NCBI GenBank assembly: GCA_016713565.1
Contig: JADJOX010000007.1
Location: 858,501 to 922,500 of the forward strand
Direction of reading: 5' to 3'
Length of the DNA stretch: 64,000 bases
Source of the DNA: Ignavibacteriota bacterium
GTDB taxonomy: Bacteria > Bacteroidota > Ignavibacteria > Ignavibacteriales > Melioribacteraceae
Shown here: positions 28,927 through 37,804 of the stretch, piece by piece
Layout of the letters: the number at the start of each line of letters is the position of its first letter
Position numbering within the stretch: position 1 is the stretch's first letter
Program-made: the position numbers and the translations under genes
Notes under the pieces: generated by a model
Told to the model about the DNA's origin: nothing
Seen by the model: the letters and a program-made list of their open reading frames with translations, nothing else
The model's database searches: none

Positions 28927-30273
28927 ATGACTAAAATTCCGGGATTTAAAGCTTACGACATTAGGGGAAAAGTTCCTTCAGAATTAAATACAGATTTAGC
29001 ATATAAAGTAGGCATGACATTCGTAAAGCATCAAAATGCAAAAAAAGTACTGATTGGCAGAGACGTAAGAGTATCTTCGCCGGAACTTTCAAAAGCGCTC
29101 GCACAAGGTTTATCTGATGCGGGATGCAGTGTAATAGATTTAGGTCTCTGCGGAACAGAAATGATTTATTTCGGCACACCGTTTTTGGACGCTGACGGCG
29201 GAGTTATGATTACCGCAAGTCACAATCCGCCTGAATATAATGGACTTAAATTTGTTAAAAAAGGTTCCAAACCAATGGGCTATGATTCTGGTTTAAGCGA
29301 AATTGAACAAATGATTGTGAATAATGATCTCGGAGAAAACGCCTCTCAAAAAGGTGAAATTACTGAAATAGATATAATGGAAGATTTTACAAAAAGTTTA
29401 TCAAAATTTTATGATGCTTCAAAAATCAATAAATTTAAGGTTGTTGTTAATGCGGGAAACGGATGCGTTGGACCAGCATTGGATTCGTTGGAAAAATATT
29501 TGCCGATTGAAATGATAAAAGTTCACCATAATCCCGATTCTAGTTTTCCGAACGGAGTACCAAATCCGCTACTTCCGGAAAATAGATATTCTACAATAGA
29601 TGCTATGAAAAAATCAAATGCCGATCTCGGCGTTGCTTGGGACGGCGACTACGACAGATGTTTTTTCTTTGATGAAAAAGGAAATTTTATTGAAGGTTAT
29701 TATATCGTCGGTTTATTGGCAAAATCATTATTGAAAAAATTTCCCGGCGAGAAAATTGTACATGATCCAAGACTAATTTGGAATACTTTGGAAGAAGTTA
29801 AAAATGCAGGTGGAATTGCGGTAGAATCCGTAAGCGGTCATGCCTTTATCAAACAAAAAATGAGAGAAGTGAACGCAATTTACGGCGGCGAAATGTCCGC
29901 TCATCATTATTTTAGAGATAATTTTTATTCAGACAGCGGATTAATTCCATTTCTTTTGATATTGGAATTATTAAGTACGGAAGGAAAAACTTTATCTCAG
30001 TTAGTTGGGAAAATGATTGAAAGTTTTCCGTGCTCTGGTGAAATTAATTCCAAAGTTGAAAACCCGATTGAGAAACTTTCTCAATTGAAATCAAAATATT
30101 CCGACGGTAAATTGGATGAGGTTGACGGTATTAGCATTGAATATCCAAATTGGAGATTTAATGTTAGAATGAGCAATACGGAACCATTACTTAGGCTGAA
30201 TGTTGAATCGAGAAGCGACATAAAATTGATGGAAGAAAAAACAAAAGAAATCTTAGAATTTATAAGAAATTAA
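28927..30273 (+). CDS. phosphomannomutase/phosphoglucomutase
   Basis: 448 residues, alpha-D-phosphohexomutase family; interconverts hexose 1- and 6-phosphates. N-terminus KAYDIRGKVP, phosphoserine loop TASHNPPEYNG, Mg loop WDGDYDRCF, sugar loop GGEMSAHHYF and phosphate-binding RMSNTEPLLRLN. GEMS-type sugar loops belong to the dual PMM/PGM (ManB/AlgC) group, as distinct from phosphoglucosamine mutase. Likely feeds GDP-mannose or polysaccharide synthesis. Ribosome binding site GAGGTAA sits directly upstream. Confidence 0.93.
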   Translation: MTKIPGFKAYDIRGKVPSELNTDLAYKVGMTFVKHQNAKKVLIGRDVRVSSPELSKALAQGLSDAGCSVIDLGLCGTEMIYFGTPFLDADGGVMITASHNPPEYNGLKFVKKGSKPMGYDSGLSEIEQMIVNNDLGENASQKGEITEIDIMEDFTKSLSKFYDASKINKFKVVVNAGNGCVGPALDSLEKYLPIEMIKVHHNPDSSFPNGVPNPLLPENRYSTIDAMKKSNADLGVAWDGDYDRCFFFDEKGNFIEGYYIVGLLAKSLLKKFPGEKIVHDPRLIWNTLEEVKNAGGIAVESVSGHAFIKQKMREVNAIYGGEMSAHHYFRDNFYSDSGLIPFLLILELLSTEGKTLSQLVGKMIESFPCSGEINSKVENPIEKLSQLKSKYSDGKLDEVDGISIEYPNWRFNVRMSNTEPLLRLNVESRSDIKLMEEKTKEILEFIRN

Positions 30274-30337
30274 AAATAATTGTCTGAACATTTATAGTAT
30301 TAAATGCGTCTAAAAAACACAGTTTTAGGAGAATAAA

Positions 30338-30553
30338 ATGTCCGAAGAAAAAATTCCAATTGACGTTGATAAATTATTAAAGAATAAATTGAAAAATTTA
30401 AGCGTCGGCGAATTGGAAAAAGCTATTTCCGCTTCCGTTTCAAACTTAGTCGGCGAAGATTACAAATGCACAATTGACGAAGTAAAATATACTTTGTTCA
30501 GCGGTGCCGATTTTCACATCAAGATAGAACTAAGTTATAACTCAGACAAATAA
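30338..30553 (+). CDS. small uncharacterised protein
   Basis: 71 residues, not recognised. It begins MSEEKIPIDVDKLL and has one predicted amphipathic helix (SVGELEKAISASVSNLVG) followed by beta-like strands ending HIKIELSYNS. No signal peptide, membrane helix or Cys. A clear ribosome binding site (TTTTAGGAGAA) precedes the ATG, and an intrinsic terminator follows at 30584. Codon use is like its neighbours, so I consider it real. Probably a second cistron after the phosphohexomutase. Confidence 0.72.
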   Translation: MSEEKIPIDVDKLLKNKLKNLSVGELEKAISASVSNLVGEDYKCTIDEVKYTLFSGADFHIKIELSYNSDK

Positions 30554-30583
30554 TATCTGATCATTTTTTTTATAAACTTATAA

Positions 30584-30610
30584 ATGCTGCACTTAATGTG
30601 CGGCATTTTC
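30584..30610 (+). terminator. Rho-independent terminator
   Basis: ATGCTGCAC (30584-30592), loop TTAAT, GTGCGGCAT (30598-30606): nine pairs with one G-T wobble, followed by TTTTC. Ends the phosphohexomutase and small-protein unit. The remaining ~180 bases up to the next gene are AT-rich and show nothing else. Confidence 0.75.
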
Positions 30611-30792
30611 ATTTCATTGTAAAACAAAAATTAATCCAATCTATATCTTTAATTCCTAAAAAGAAATACTTATTCCATTTCAGCAGTTAAATATTATTAG
30701 GCTATAAGACATTATATTCTATCTGGCTTGATTTTTATTTAAATTTGAAAAAAAAATGAATAAACAAAAATGAATGAATTTAACTAAAAAAT

Positions 30793-31932
30793 TTATACGG
30801 ATATTTGTTTTGTTAATTCATCAACCACATAATTTATTTCATCTTTAGTATTGTAGAAGTGAGGTGAAAACCGAATTAGTCCTTCTCTTAAAGAGCAAGC
30901 GATTTTTCTCTCCTTAAGGTTTCTCATAATATTTTCAGTATTATTGATCTTGAGTGAAACAATTCCCGCAATATTTTTCATTTCAATATTTTTCAAAATC
31001 GGATTTAATCCATTATCTGTAAGCTTTTGAATAAAATAAGTTGAGTTTTCTAAAATTTTATTTTCAATTTGTGCATAACCGATTTTTTCAAAAAGATTTA
31101 ATGATTCATCAATTGCAATCATCGCGATTCTTGAATTAGTTCCATTTTGAAATCTGTCGGCATTATCCAATAAATCAAGTTTATAATCCAAAAAATGCCA
31201 AGCGTTTTTAACTGAAGTCCACCCAATATTTTTTGGTATAATTTTATCAAATAAATTTTTAGAGATATAAAAATAAGAAAGTCCTTGAAGACCCATCAGC
31301 CATTTTTGTGTTCCGCCGGCAAAAAAATCAACACTATAATTCCGCAAATTTATATTAACATTTCCGGCGGCTTGAATGCCGTCCACACAAAAAATAATAT
31401 TTTTCGATTTACAATAATCACCAATTGCTTTTATATCCGCGCGGTAACCGGAGAGAAACTGAACCATGCTAATTGAAATAAGCCGAGTTTTTGAAGTCAC
31501 TAATTTTTCAATTTCCGGAAGGTCAACTTTCCAATTTTCTGATTTAGCAAAAAGAATTTCCACACCAATATTTTTCAAATTTAAAAATGGATACACATTA
31601 GCCGGAAATTCAATATCGTTTAATATTATTTGGTCGCCGTATTTCCAATCCAATCCTTGGGCAATAATATTCATCGCATTAGAAACGTTATCTGTCCAAC
31701 CAATTGAATTAACATCGGAGTTAACCAATCGCGCAATTTTTTCTTTTGCAGATTTAACTTGGGGAATTGTTTCAAAGTAATTTTCTACAACCGTTTCAGA
31801 CCGCTGAAGTAAATATTCATCTAATTTGGATTTTACCAACGTTGAAATTGGTCCAACTGCAGCATGATTAAAATACACCAAACCGGTTTTTATATAAGGG
31901 AAATAATTTCTTGCTTCTTCAATAGTCGTCAT
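30793..31932 (-). CDS. class V aminotransferase / cysteine desulfurase-like PLP enzyme
   Basis: 379 residues. Fold-type I, class V: VYFNHAAVGPIS at the N-terminus, cofactor region TDNVSNAMNIIAQGL, Asp in CVDGIQAAGNVNI and the PLP Lys in AGGTQKWLMG. C-terminal domain begins RFQNGTNSRIAMIA. The NHAA start and GGTQKWL lysine block fit the isopenicillin-N-epimerase/cysteine-desulfurase-like subgroup, not SufS or IscS, whose active-site Cys loop I do not find. The substrate cannot be assigned. The OPT gene upstream is separated by a strong terminator, so this gene should have its own promoter. Confidence 0.85.
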   Translation of the reverse strand: MTTIEEARNYFPYIKTGLVYFNHAAVGPISTLVKSKLDEYLLQRSETVVENYFETIPQVKSAKEKIARLVNSDVNSIGWTDNVSNAMNIIAQGLDWKYGDQIILNDIEFPANVYPFLNLKNIGVEILFAKSENWKVDLPEIEKLVTSKTRLISISMVQFLSGYRADIKAIGDYCKSKNIIFCVDGIQAAGNVNINLRNYSVDFFAGGTQKWLMGLQGLSYFYISKNLFDKIIPKNIGWTSVKNAWHFLDYKLDLLDNADRFQNGTNSRIAMIAIDESLNLFEKIGYAQIENKILENSTYFIQKLTDNGLNPILKNIEMKNIAGIVSLKINNTENIMRNLKERKIACSLREGLIRFSPHFYNTKDEINYVVDELTKQISV

Positions 31933-31943
31933 AATTTTTTCTC

Positions 31944-31976
31944 AAAATAAAAAACCCAATTCAAATGAATTGGGTT
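31944..31976 (-). terminator. Rho-independent terminator of the S8/OPT operon
   Basis: Perfect ten-pair stem AACCCAATTC (31953-31962) and GAATTGGGTT (31967-31976) with loop AAAT. On the minus strand it is followed by TTTTATTTT. It lies 20 bases past the OPT transporter stop. Confidence 0.88.
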
Positions 31977-31995
31977 AATGTAAAGATAAATATTT

Positions 31996-33993
31996 TTATT
32001 CTTCTATTTTTGCTCTTAGAGAATCCCAAATAACATAAACACATAGCAAACTGAACATTATAAACGCAAGTACAACAGCGGTATTTGATTCAGCCCATTC
32101 GTGCATAAACCAATCGGGCAAATTATTTTCTTTCAGTACAGCTTTAATAATAACGCTAACAACACCCATTAAAGCTCCTCCGGCAATAAATCCAGATGCG
32201 ATCAATGTACCTCTTTCCCTTCTGGAATTATTAAGTTTTTCGTCTTTACTTCTTGTTGATACAAAATGCGCAATTAATCCGCCAATCAATAAAGGTGTAT
32301 TTATTTCCTGAGGAAGATACATTCCAAGCGCAAAAGCAAGAGCAGGGACATTTATCATCACAAGAATTAATGAAACAAAAGCTCCGGCAATATATAACAT
32401 CCAAGGTGCCGGCTGATTAGACATTAAAGGCTGAATAACGGCAGCCATTGCGTTTGCTTGAGGAGCCGGTAATCCGCCGCCGGCAAATCCGTAAATTCTA
32501 TCCAACAACGAAATGATCCAAACAACAGTTGCGGCAGAAGCAATTGTTCCTACAAATTTCCAAGCTTCCTGTTTATTTGGTGACGAGCCTAACCAATATC
32601 CGATTTTCAAATCCGTTACAAATGAACCCGCGACTGAAAGCGCGGTGCATACAACTCCGCCTATAATTAAAGCCGATACCATTCCAGATGCGCCTGATAA
32701 CCCGACTGCAACCAATATAATAGATGATAAAACTAATGTCATTAATGTCATGCCGGATACAGGATTATTTCCGGTGATAGCAATTGCATTTGCAGCAACT
32801 GTAGTAAATAAAAATGACATTATCATTACAATCAATAAGCCTGCAAGCGCATGAACAATATTAAATACAACTCCATATAAAAAGAAAATAAAAAGTATAA
32901 TTGCAGTTAATATTATACCGCCTACAATTATTTTCATTGAAAGATCTTTCTGTGTTCTTAAAGAAGATTCTTGACCGCTTTTACCGCCGAAAATTTCTTT
33001 AACTGCCAAAGAAATCGCGGAACTTATAACTTTTGATGAACGAACAATTCCAATAAAACCGGCCATCGCAATTGCGCCGATGCCGATATGACGAACATAA
33101 TTTGTAAAGATTTGTTCGGCAGACATATCTTTTATCAAAAGCTGAACATTTGCTCCAATTGGAGATGTAATAAATTGGCCTAAATAATTTATAATTGGAA
33201 TAAGTACAAACCAAGAAACAAACGAACCGGCAACAATTATGAGCGAATATTTTAATCCTATTACGTAACCTAAACCTACTACCGCGGCACTTACGTTCAA
33301 TCTAAAAACAAGTTTAAATTTATCCGCTACGGTTTGTCCCACTTCCACTACTCTTGATGTAAAAATTTCAGCCCAAGTTCCAAATGTTGAAATTAAAAAA
33401 TCGTAAATACCGCCAATTAATCCCGCGCTAATTAAAACCATAGCTTGTGAACCGCCTTTTTCACCGGCTACCAATACCTCAGTTGTCGCGGTTCCTTCTG
33501 GAAATGGAAGTTTTCCGTGCATTTCTGAAACAAAGTATTTTCTAAACGGAATTAAAAATAAAATTCCTAAAAACGCGCCGAATAATGAAGCCATAAACAT
33601 TTGAAAAAACGACGCTTCAAGTTTTAAAATATAAATACCTGGTAATGTAAAAATTGCACCAGCAACAACTGCTCCGGAAGTAGAACCGATTGATTGAATA
33701 ATTACATTTTGACCCATTGAATCTTTCTTTTTCAAAATATTTGAAAATCCAACGGCAAGAATTGCTATCGGAATAGCGGCTTCAAAAACTTGTCCGACTT
33801 TCAATCCTAAATACGCTGCAGCGGCAGAAAATAAAACTGCCATTATTAAACCGGTAATAACTGAATAAGGTGTTACCTCAGTAATTTTTGAATTTGGCGA
33901 CATAACCGGAATGTACTCTTCGCCCGGTTTAAGTTCCGAATATGCATTTGATGGTAAACCAATTGGTTTGCCGCTAGTTGAATTTCCACTCAT
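31996..33993 (-). CDS. OPT-family oligopeptide transporter
   Basis: 665 residues with about 15 hydrophobic segments. N-terminal cytoplasmic part ends YIPVMSPNSKITEVTPYSV, followed by GLIMAVLFSAAAAYLGLKVG and AIPIAILAV, the family's signature first helices. Later blocks are QSIGSTSGAVVAGAIF and LPFPEGTATTEVLVAGE. Proton-driven import of small peptides is the usual role; some OPT members carry metal chelates instead. It starts four bases after the S8 protease stop on the same strand, supporting a protease-to-importer partnership. Confidence 0.93.
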   Translation of the reverse strand: MSGNSTSGKPIGLPSNAYSELKPGEEYIPVMSPNSKITEVTPYSVITGLIMAVLFSAAAAYLGLKVGQVFEAAIPIAILAVGFSNILKKKDSMGQNVIIQSIGSTSGAVVAGAIFTLPGIYILKLEASFFQMFMASLFGAFLGILFLIPFRKYFVSEMHGKLPFPEGTATTEVLVAGEKGGSQAMVLISAGLIGGIYDFLISTFGTWAEIFTSRVVEVGQTVADKFKLVFRLNVSAAVVGLGYVIGLKYSLIIVAGSFVSWFVLIPIINYLGQFITSPIGANVQLLIKDMSAEQIFTNYVRHIGIGAIAMAGFIGIVRSSKVISSAISLAVKEIFGGKSGQESSLRTQKDLSMKIIVGGIILTAIILFIFFLYGVVFNIVHALAGLLIVMIMSFLFTTVAANAIAITGNNPVSGMTLMTLVLSSIILVAVGLSGASGMVSALIIGGVVCTALSVAGSFVTDLKIGYWLGSSPNKQEAWKFVGTIASAATVVWIISLLDRIYGFAGGGLPAPQANAMAAVIQPLMSNQPAPWMLYIAGAFVSLILVMINVPALAFALGMYLPQEINTPLLIGGLIAHFVSTRSKDEKLNNSRRERGTLIASGFIAGGALMGVVSVIIKAVLKENNLPDWFMHEWAESNTAVVLAFIMFSLLCVYVIWDSLRAKIEE

Positions 33994-33997
33994 AAGC

Positions 33998-36805
33998 TTA
34001 TTCCTCAGAATTTATTTTTATTACTTTTTTGAACTCAACTTCATCTGTATTTGCCGATTTAAAAATAATTTCGGCAAAATAATCCGCGCCTTTTTCTTTG
34101 GCAATTTTCGGTTGAGAATAATCTGCCTTTATTTCAATTTCATTGAAAGGAAAAAGGTTTAAGTTTTCTTTGTTGAATGTGATTTCTTCACTTTCGTCGT
34201 AATATGTTTTTTCACAAATATTAACTACCAGCTTACTATCAGCATTTGCGAAGCCAGGAATGAGATGATATTCAAATTTTTCAACTTCATTGTTTAACTT
34301 GTTTTGTTTATTTACAGACGACGATCCAAAATAATAAGACAAACCGTTAACATCAACCGCATTTCCTTTTTCATCATAAATCATTAATGCAAAATCAGTT
34401 ACTTTATTAAAATCTTCTTTGCTCAAATTTATTTTAAATTCCTTTTTACTTTCGCCTTGTTTCAATTCGAATGGAATTTTATATATGTTGTTTCCGCTTA
34501 TTTCAATTTTGTAAGATTTGGTATATCCGAGAATTTTACCGGAAATTTTCAAATTCTTTTCTTTATCAAAATAATTTACCAAGGACATTGAATTACTTTC
34601 CGAAAGTGAATTTTTTGAAATATTAATTCCATCGATTTCCAAATCAAGATTATATATTGATTCTTTGGAGGAAGTGAATTGTCCCAACACAACTAACTCA
34701 TATACTCCGGGATGTAAATCATATATCTCTTCAGCAGTATTAGGATTATCTTCAGAATTAAAAATCCCAAAATGCTTTTCACGTCCATCAGGATCATGCA
34801 AATAATATCGCAATGAAGAGTAATCATTCTTCTTTGAAGATATATTGACTTTTAAATTAGAAGTGCCAAAAGGAATTTTAAGGAAATATCTTTTATGCAT
34901 TCCCGGCATAATTTTTTCCGATTCAAAATTTAAATTGTAATGGTTCTTTAGATTAAAATCATACGGAACCGCAAAAGTCGCCATCAATTCAAATTCCGGA
35001 GTAGAAGAATTATCAGCTCTTACAGCATATATTTTTGCATTATACAATCCGGGTTTTTCTAAAATTTTAGGATCAATAGTTGCATTAACAATCGTCGTTT
35101 GATCATTCCTGATATGAATTTTTTTCTGTACTGGAGTTAACCATTCCGCGCTGCTTTTAAGGTTAAACATTCTATAAAATTTATCTGAATTTATTGTATT
35201 GTCTCTTGTAATACGAAATGAAAATTTTTCATTGCCCGTTAGAAAAGATGCGTCTCTTACATATAAGCATTGGGCGGTATTATTAGGCATATTCGGAGCA
35301 AACGCTTTTGTGGTATATGTTTCAAAATTTTTAATTTCACCGTTTTCGATATATTTTTTCAGCAGGTTATATGCGGCTTCAATATTTATCAAACCGCTTC
35401 CCTGATCCACAAAATCATAACCTTCCATTTTTGTCGCACTTTCTCTCAATACTTTATATAAAAATCTGGATGGAATTTTAACATCCGGAAATTCGGCTTT
35501 TGCTGCACCGAGTAAAACAGACATTACCCCGGCAGAATAAGGAGATGCCATAGATGTTCCCCAAAATCTATCCGCACCGCTGAAATTCGGAACAGTTGAA
35601 ACGCAGGCACCTGGAGAAACTACATCCGGTTTTTTTACTTCACCGCCGCGAGAACTAAAATGAAGAACAATATCATTTATTAAAGTTGTTCCATATAAAT
35701 CATTTCCCACCTCTTGCGCTAAAACCGCTCCAGATGAAAAGACCGAACTGCATGACGAAGGTAATCCTGTTGTTGAAATTCCCGGACCTTCATTACTGTT
35801 TGAAGTGGAAATATATAAATATGGATTATCCTTAACCAAATTGTCCAAAAACTTTTCAATTTCCGAATTTTGCTCAATTTCAGATCCAATTCCAAAACTC
35901 ATATTAATTATGCAAGGTTCTTTCCGTTCTTTTGAAATTTTATCAGCGTATAAATAAGCTTTCTTCATACTTTCCGTTACAGTCGCACCACCCGCAAAAT
36001 TATTATTGCCAATCTTCAAGCCCATTAGTTTAGCTCCCGGCGCGATTCCAAAAAAGTCATTGTTGCCAATTCTATTACCCGCGGCAATTCCCGCACAATG
36101 AGTTCCATGAGAACCATCATCAAAATAAAAACTAACTATTTTATTTTCCGGAATTATATTTAAGCCAAGCGTAAATCCCGGCAAACCATTTTCAATTGGA
36201 AATGTAAAAGCGTCGAACTTTTCCTTATAATTTCTTAAGGGTTTTTCATCATCAAGCTTTCCGTTATCGTTCAAATCCAAATAAACGACCCAAAATTTTT
36301 CGCCCTCATTTTGAGTTTGAAATGTTACAAAATAAAACTTATCATCTTTATTACCATTGCCATTTATGTCATCTACACCTGAACCCGAATTTTTCCAAAG
36401 CGATTCCGCTACAACGCCGATATAATATTTATCATCATCTGCTTTGAGCGATAATTTTCCGGCACCGGAAACTTTATAACCTTTTTCTTCATTTACAAAA
36501 TATTCTACGTCATTTTCTTCATCAATTTCTGCAGAGAAAAAAGAAATATTTCCCTGTCCTGTAAAATCTTGGACATCTATAACTTTTACATCACCTGTTG
36601 AAGTTGTTGTTAATCCGTCAACTCCCATATCAACGCCGGTATCCAAAACTAAAATTATGGTGCCGCGTCCATCATAATCAGAATATTTTTCCTGAAACTT
36701 TTCTACTCCGGTATTTCTTAAAGAAATAAAAGTCTGATCCTTTGTTTGCGCGAACAAATAATTTACAGTTGCAATCACTAATAAAATTTTAATGAGATTT
36801 TTCAT
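33998..36805 (-). CDS. S8 subtilisin-family peptidase, tripeptidyl-peptidase II-like
   Basis: 935 residues with signal peptide (VNYLFAQ, residue ~20). Catalytic Asp55 (LVLDTGVDMG), His233 (DDGSHGTHCAGIAAG) and Ser418 (WGTSMASPYSAGVMS). The 178-residue insertion between Asp and His, and the long C-terminal beta-rich region (~520-935), resemble tripeptidyl-peptidase II more than ordinary subtilisins. No propeptide inhibitor domain or C-terminal sorting domain is obvious. Predicted periplasmic or secreted. Genes for a membrane protein (10 bases upstream) and the OPT transporter (4 bases downstream) complete the operon. Confidence 0.88.
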   Translation of the reverse strand: MKNLIKILLVIATVNYLFAQTKDQTFISLRNTGVEKFQEKYSDYDGRGTIILVLDTGVDMGVDGLTTTSTGDVKVIDVQDFTGQGNISFFSAEIDEENDVEYFVNEEKGYKVSGAGKLSLKADDDKYYIGVVAESLWKNSGSGVDDINGNGNKDDKFYFVTFQTQNEGEKFWVVYLDLNDNGKLDDEKPLRNYKEKFDAFTFPIENGLPGFTLGLNIIPENKIVSFYFDDGSHGTHCAGIAAGNRIGNNDFFGIAPGAKLMGLKIGNNNFAGGATVTESMKKAYLYADKISKERKEPCIINMSFGIGSEIEQNSEIEKFLDNLVKDNPYLYISTSNSNEGPGISTTGLPSSCSSVFSSGAVLAQEVGNDLYGTTLINDIVLHFSSRGGEVKKPDVVSPGACVSTVPNFSGADRFWGTSMASPYSAGVMSVLLGAAKAEFPDVKIPSRFLYKVLRESATKMEGYDFVDQGSGLINIEAAYNLLKKYIENGEIKNFETYTTKAFAPNMPNNTAQCLYVRDASFLTGNEKFSFRITRDNTINSDKFYRMFNLKSSAEWLTPVQKKIHIRNDQTTIVNATIDPKILEKPGLYNAKIYAVRADNSSTPEFELMATFAVPYDFNLKNHYNLNFESEKIMPGMHKRYFLKIPFGTSNLKVNISSKKNDYSSLRYYLHDPDGREKHFGIFNSEDNPNTAEEIYDLHPGVYELVVLGQFTSSKESIYNLDLEIDGINISKNSLSESNSMSLVNYFDKEKNLKISGKILGYTKSYKIEISGNNIYKIPFELKQGESKKEFKINLSKEDFNKVTDFALMIYDEKGNAVDVNGLSYYFGSSSVNKQNKLNNEVEKFEYHLIPGFANADSKLVVNICEKTYYDESEEITFNKENLNLFPFNEIEIKADYSQPKIAKEKGADYFAEIIFKSANTDEVEFKKVIKINSEE

Positions 36806-36814
36806 AATTAACCT

Positions 36815-37648
36815 TTATTCAATTATTTTTTCAATTGATTTTTGTTGTGATTCCAATTTATTATAATCTAGTTCTGACCCAAGCACACTGTGCGGAATAA
36901 GGTATACAGCCAATAAAAGAATTGATGCAAATACCGCCCATATTTTGGGATTTTTACTTTTCTTGTACATTAAAAATGCTACAAACCAGCCAAATATTGT
37001 AATTAGGGTTTTGTTATCTGTCAAATCTATTCCGAAAGGAAATCCCGTCCAATATTCACCAAACGCAAATTTCTGCATTATTGGACCAAGAATAAATCCG
37101 CCCACAATTAGAAATCCCAATGTCCAAATTGTTAATGATGAAATATTTTTCCCTTTGTTAAAATATTCAAGTCCGGTTCTTGTTGAAAGCAGCATGCCAA
37201 TAAACATTGCCAAAATATGCGGAATTAAAACATAGTTGGGAACATCTCCTTTAAACCTTATGATAACCGGATGATCATCCGGAATTTTCTTTGATTCATT
37301 CAAACCTTTTAATACCGCAAAATATTGAAGTTTGCCAGCTGGAGGTTGATGAGGTAAATATGCAGTCAATTGACCATTAGAATTTTTCATTTCTAATTTC
37401 TGCCAATCATCAGCGGTTTTATATCTTTTAAAATATAATTCCCCGATAATGCTATTGTCATTTGCTTCAATCTTAACTTCATGATTTGTAGTGCCGCCGT
37501 GAGAACGCGCAAATTTATAAGCTATCATTTTATTATTGATTTCAATTTTATTTGATATTGGGTAGGTCGGACCTGTAACTCTTTGATAAACAGCTGTTAC
37601 GGCGGTAATTACAAACGCAAGAATCCAAAGTAATACATTTTTTTTCAT
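36815..37648 (-). CDS. uncharacterised multi-pass membrane protein
   Basis: 277 residues. Membrane segment at ~6-22, then a ~115-residue periplasmic beta-rich domain (includes ELYFKRYKTADDWQKLEM and AYLPHQPPAGKLQYFAV). Four further membrane segments follow (PHILAMFIGMLL, IWTLGFLIVGGFIL, LITIFGWFVAFL, WAVFASILLLAVYLI). Between them is the short loop EYWTGFPFGIDLTDNK, which looks strongly constrained. No known family is recognised. As first gene of an operon with a TPP II-like protease and an OPT importer it may help assemble or energise them, but this is inference. Confidence 0.75.
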   Translation of the reverse strand: MKKNVLLWILAFVITAVTAVYQRVTGPTYPISNKIEINNKMIAYKFARSHGGTTNHEVKIEANDNSIIGELYFKRYKTADDWQKLEMKNSNGQLTAYLPHQPPAGKLQYFAVLKGLNESKKIPDDHPVIIRFKGDVPNYVLIPHILAMFIGMLLSTRTGLEYFNKGKNISSLTIWTLGFLIVGGFILGPIMQKFAFGEYWTGFPFGIDLTDNKTLITIFGWFVAFLMYKKSKNPKIWAVFASILLLAVYLIPHSVLGSELDYNKLESQQKSIEKIIE

Positions 37649-37804
37649 TCAAAGTTTGGATTTTTATTAGCAATAAGTATTTATGATTATAAACATAACC
37701 CTTTCTTATCAATGAAATCAACTTAATAATTAATAGAAATTGTTTTGAATAATTTTATGAATTTATAATGAAATGTATTTCGAAAAGAAATAATTGTTCT
37801 ACGT

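Noticed and set aside
37649..37804. Short TATTTC/GAAATA hairpin past the PAS kinase gene
   Set aside because: Six AT-rich pairs with no T-tract; not enough for a terminator.
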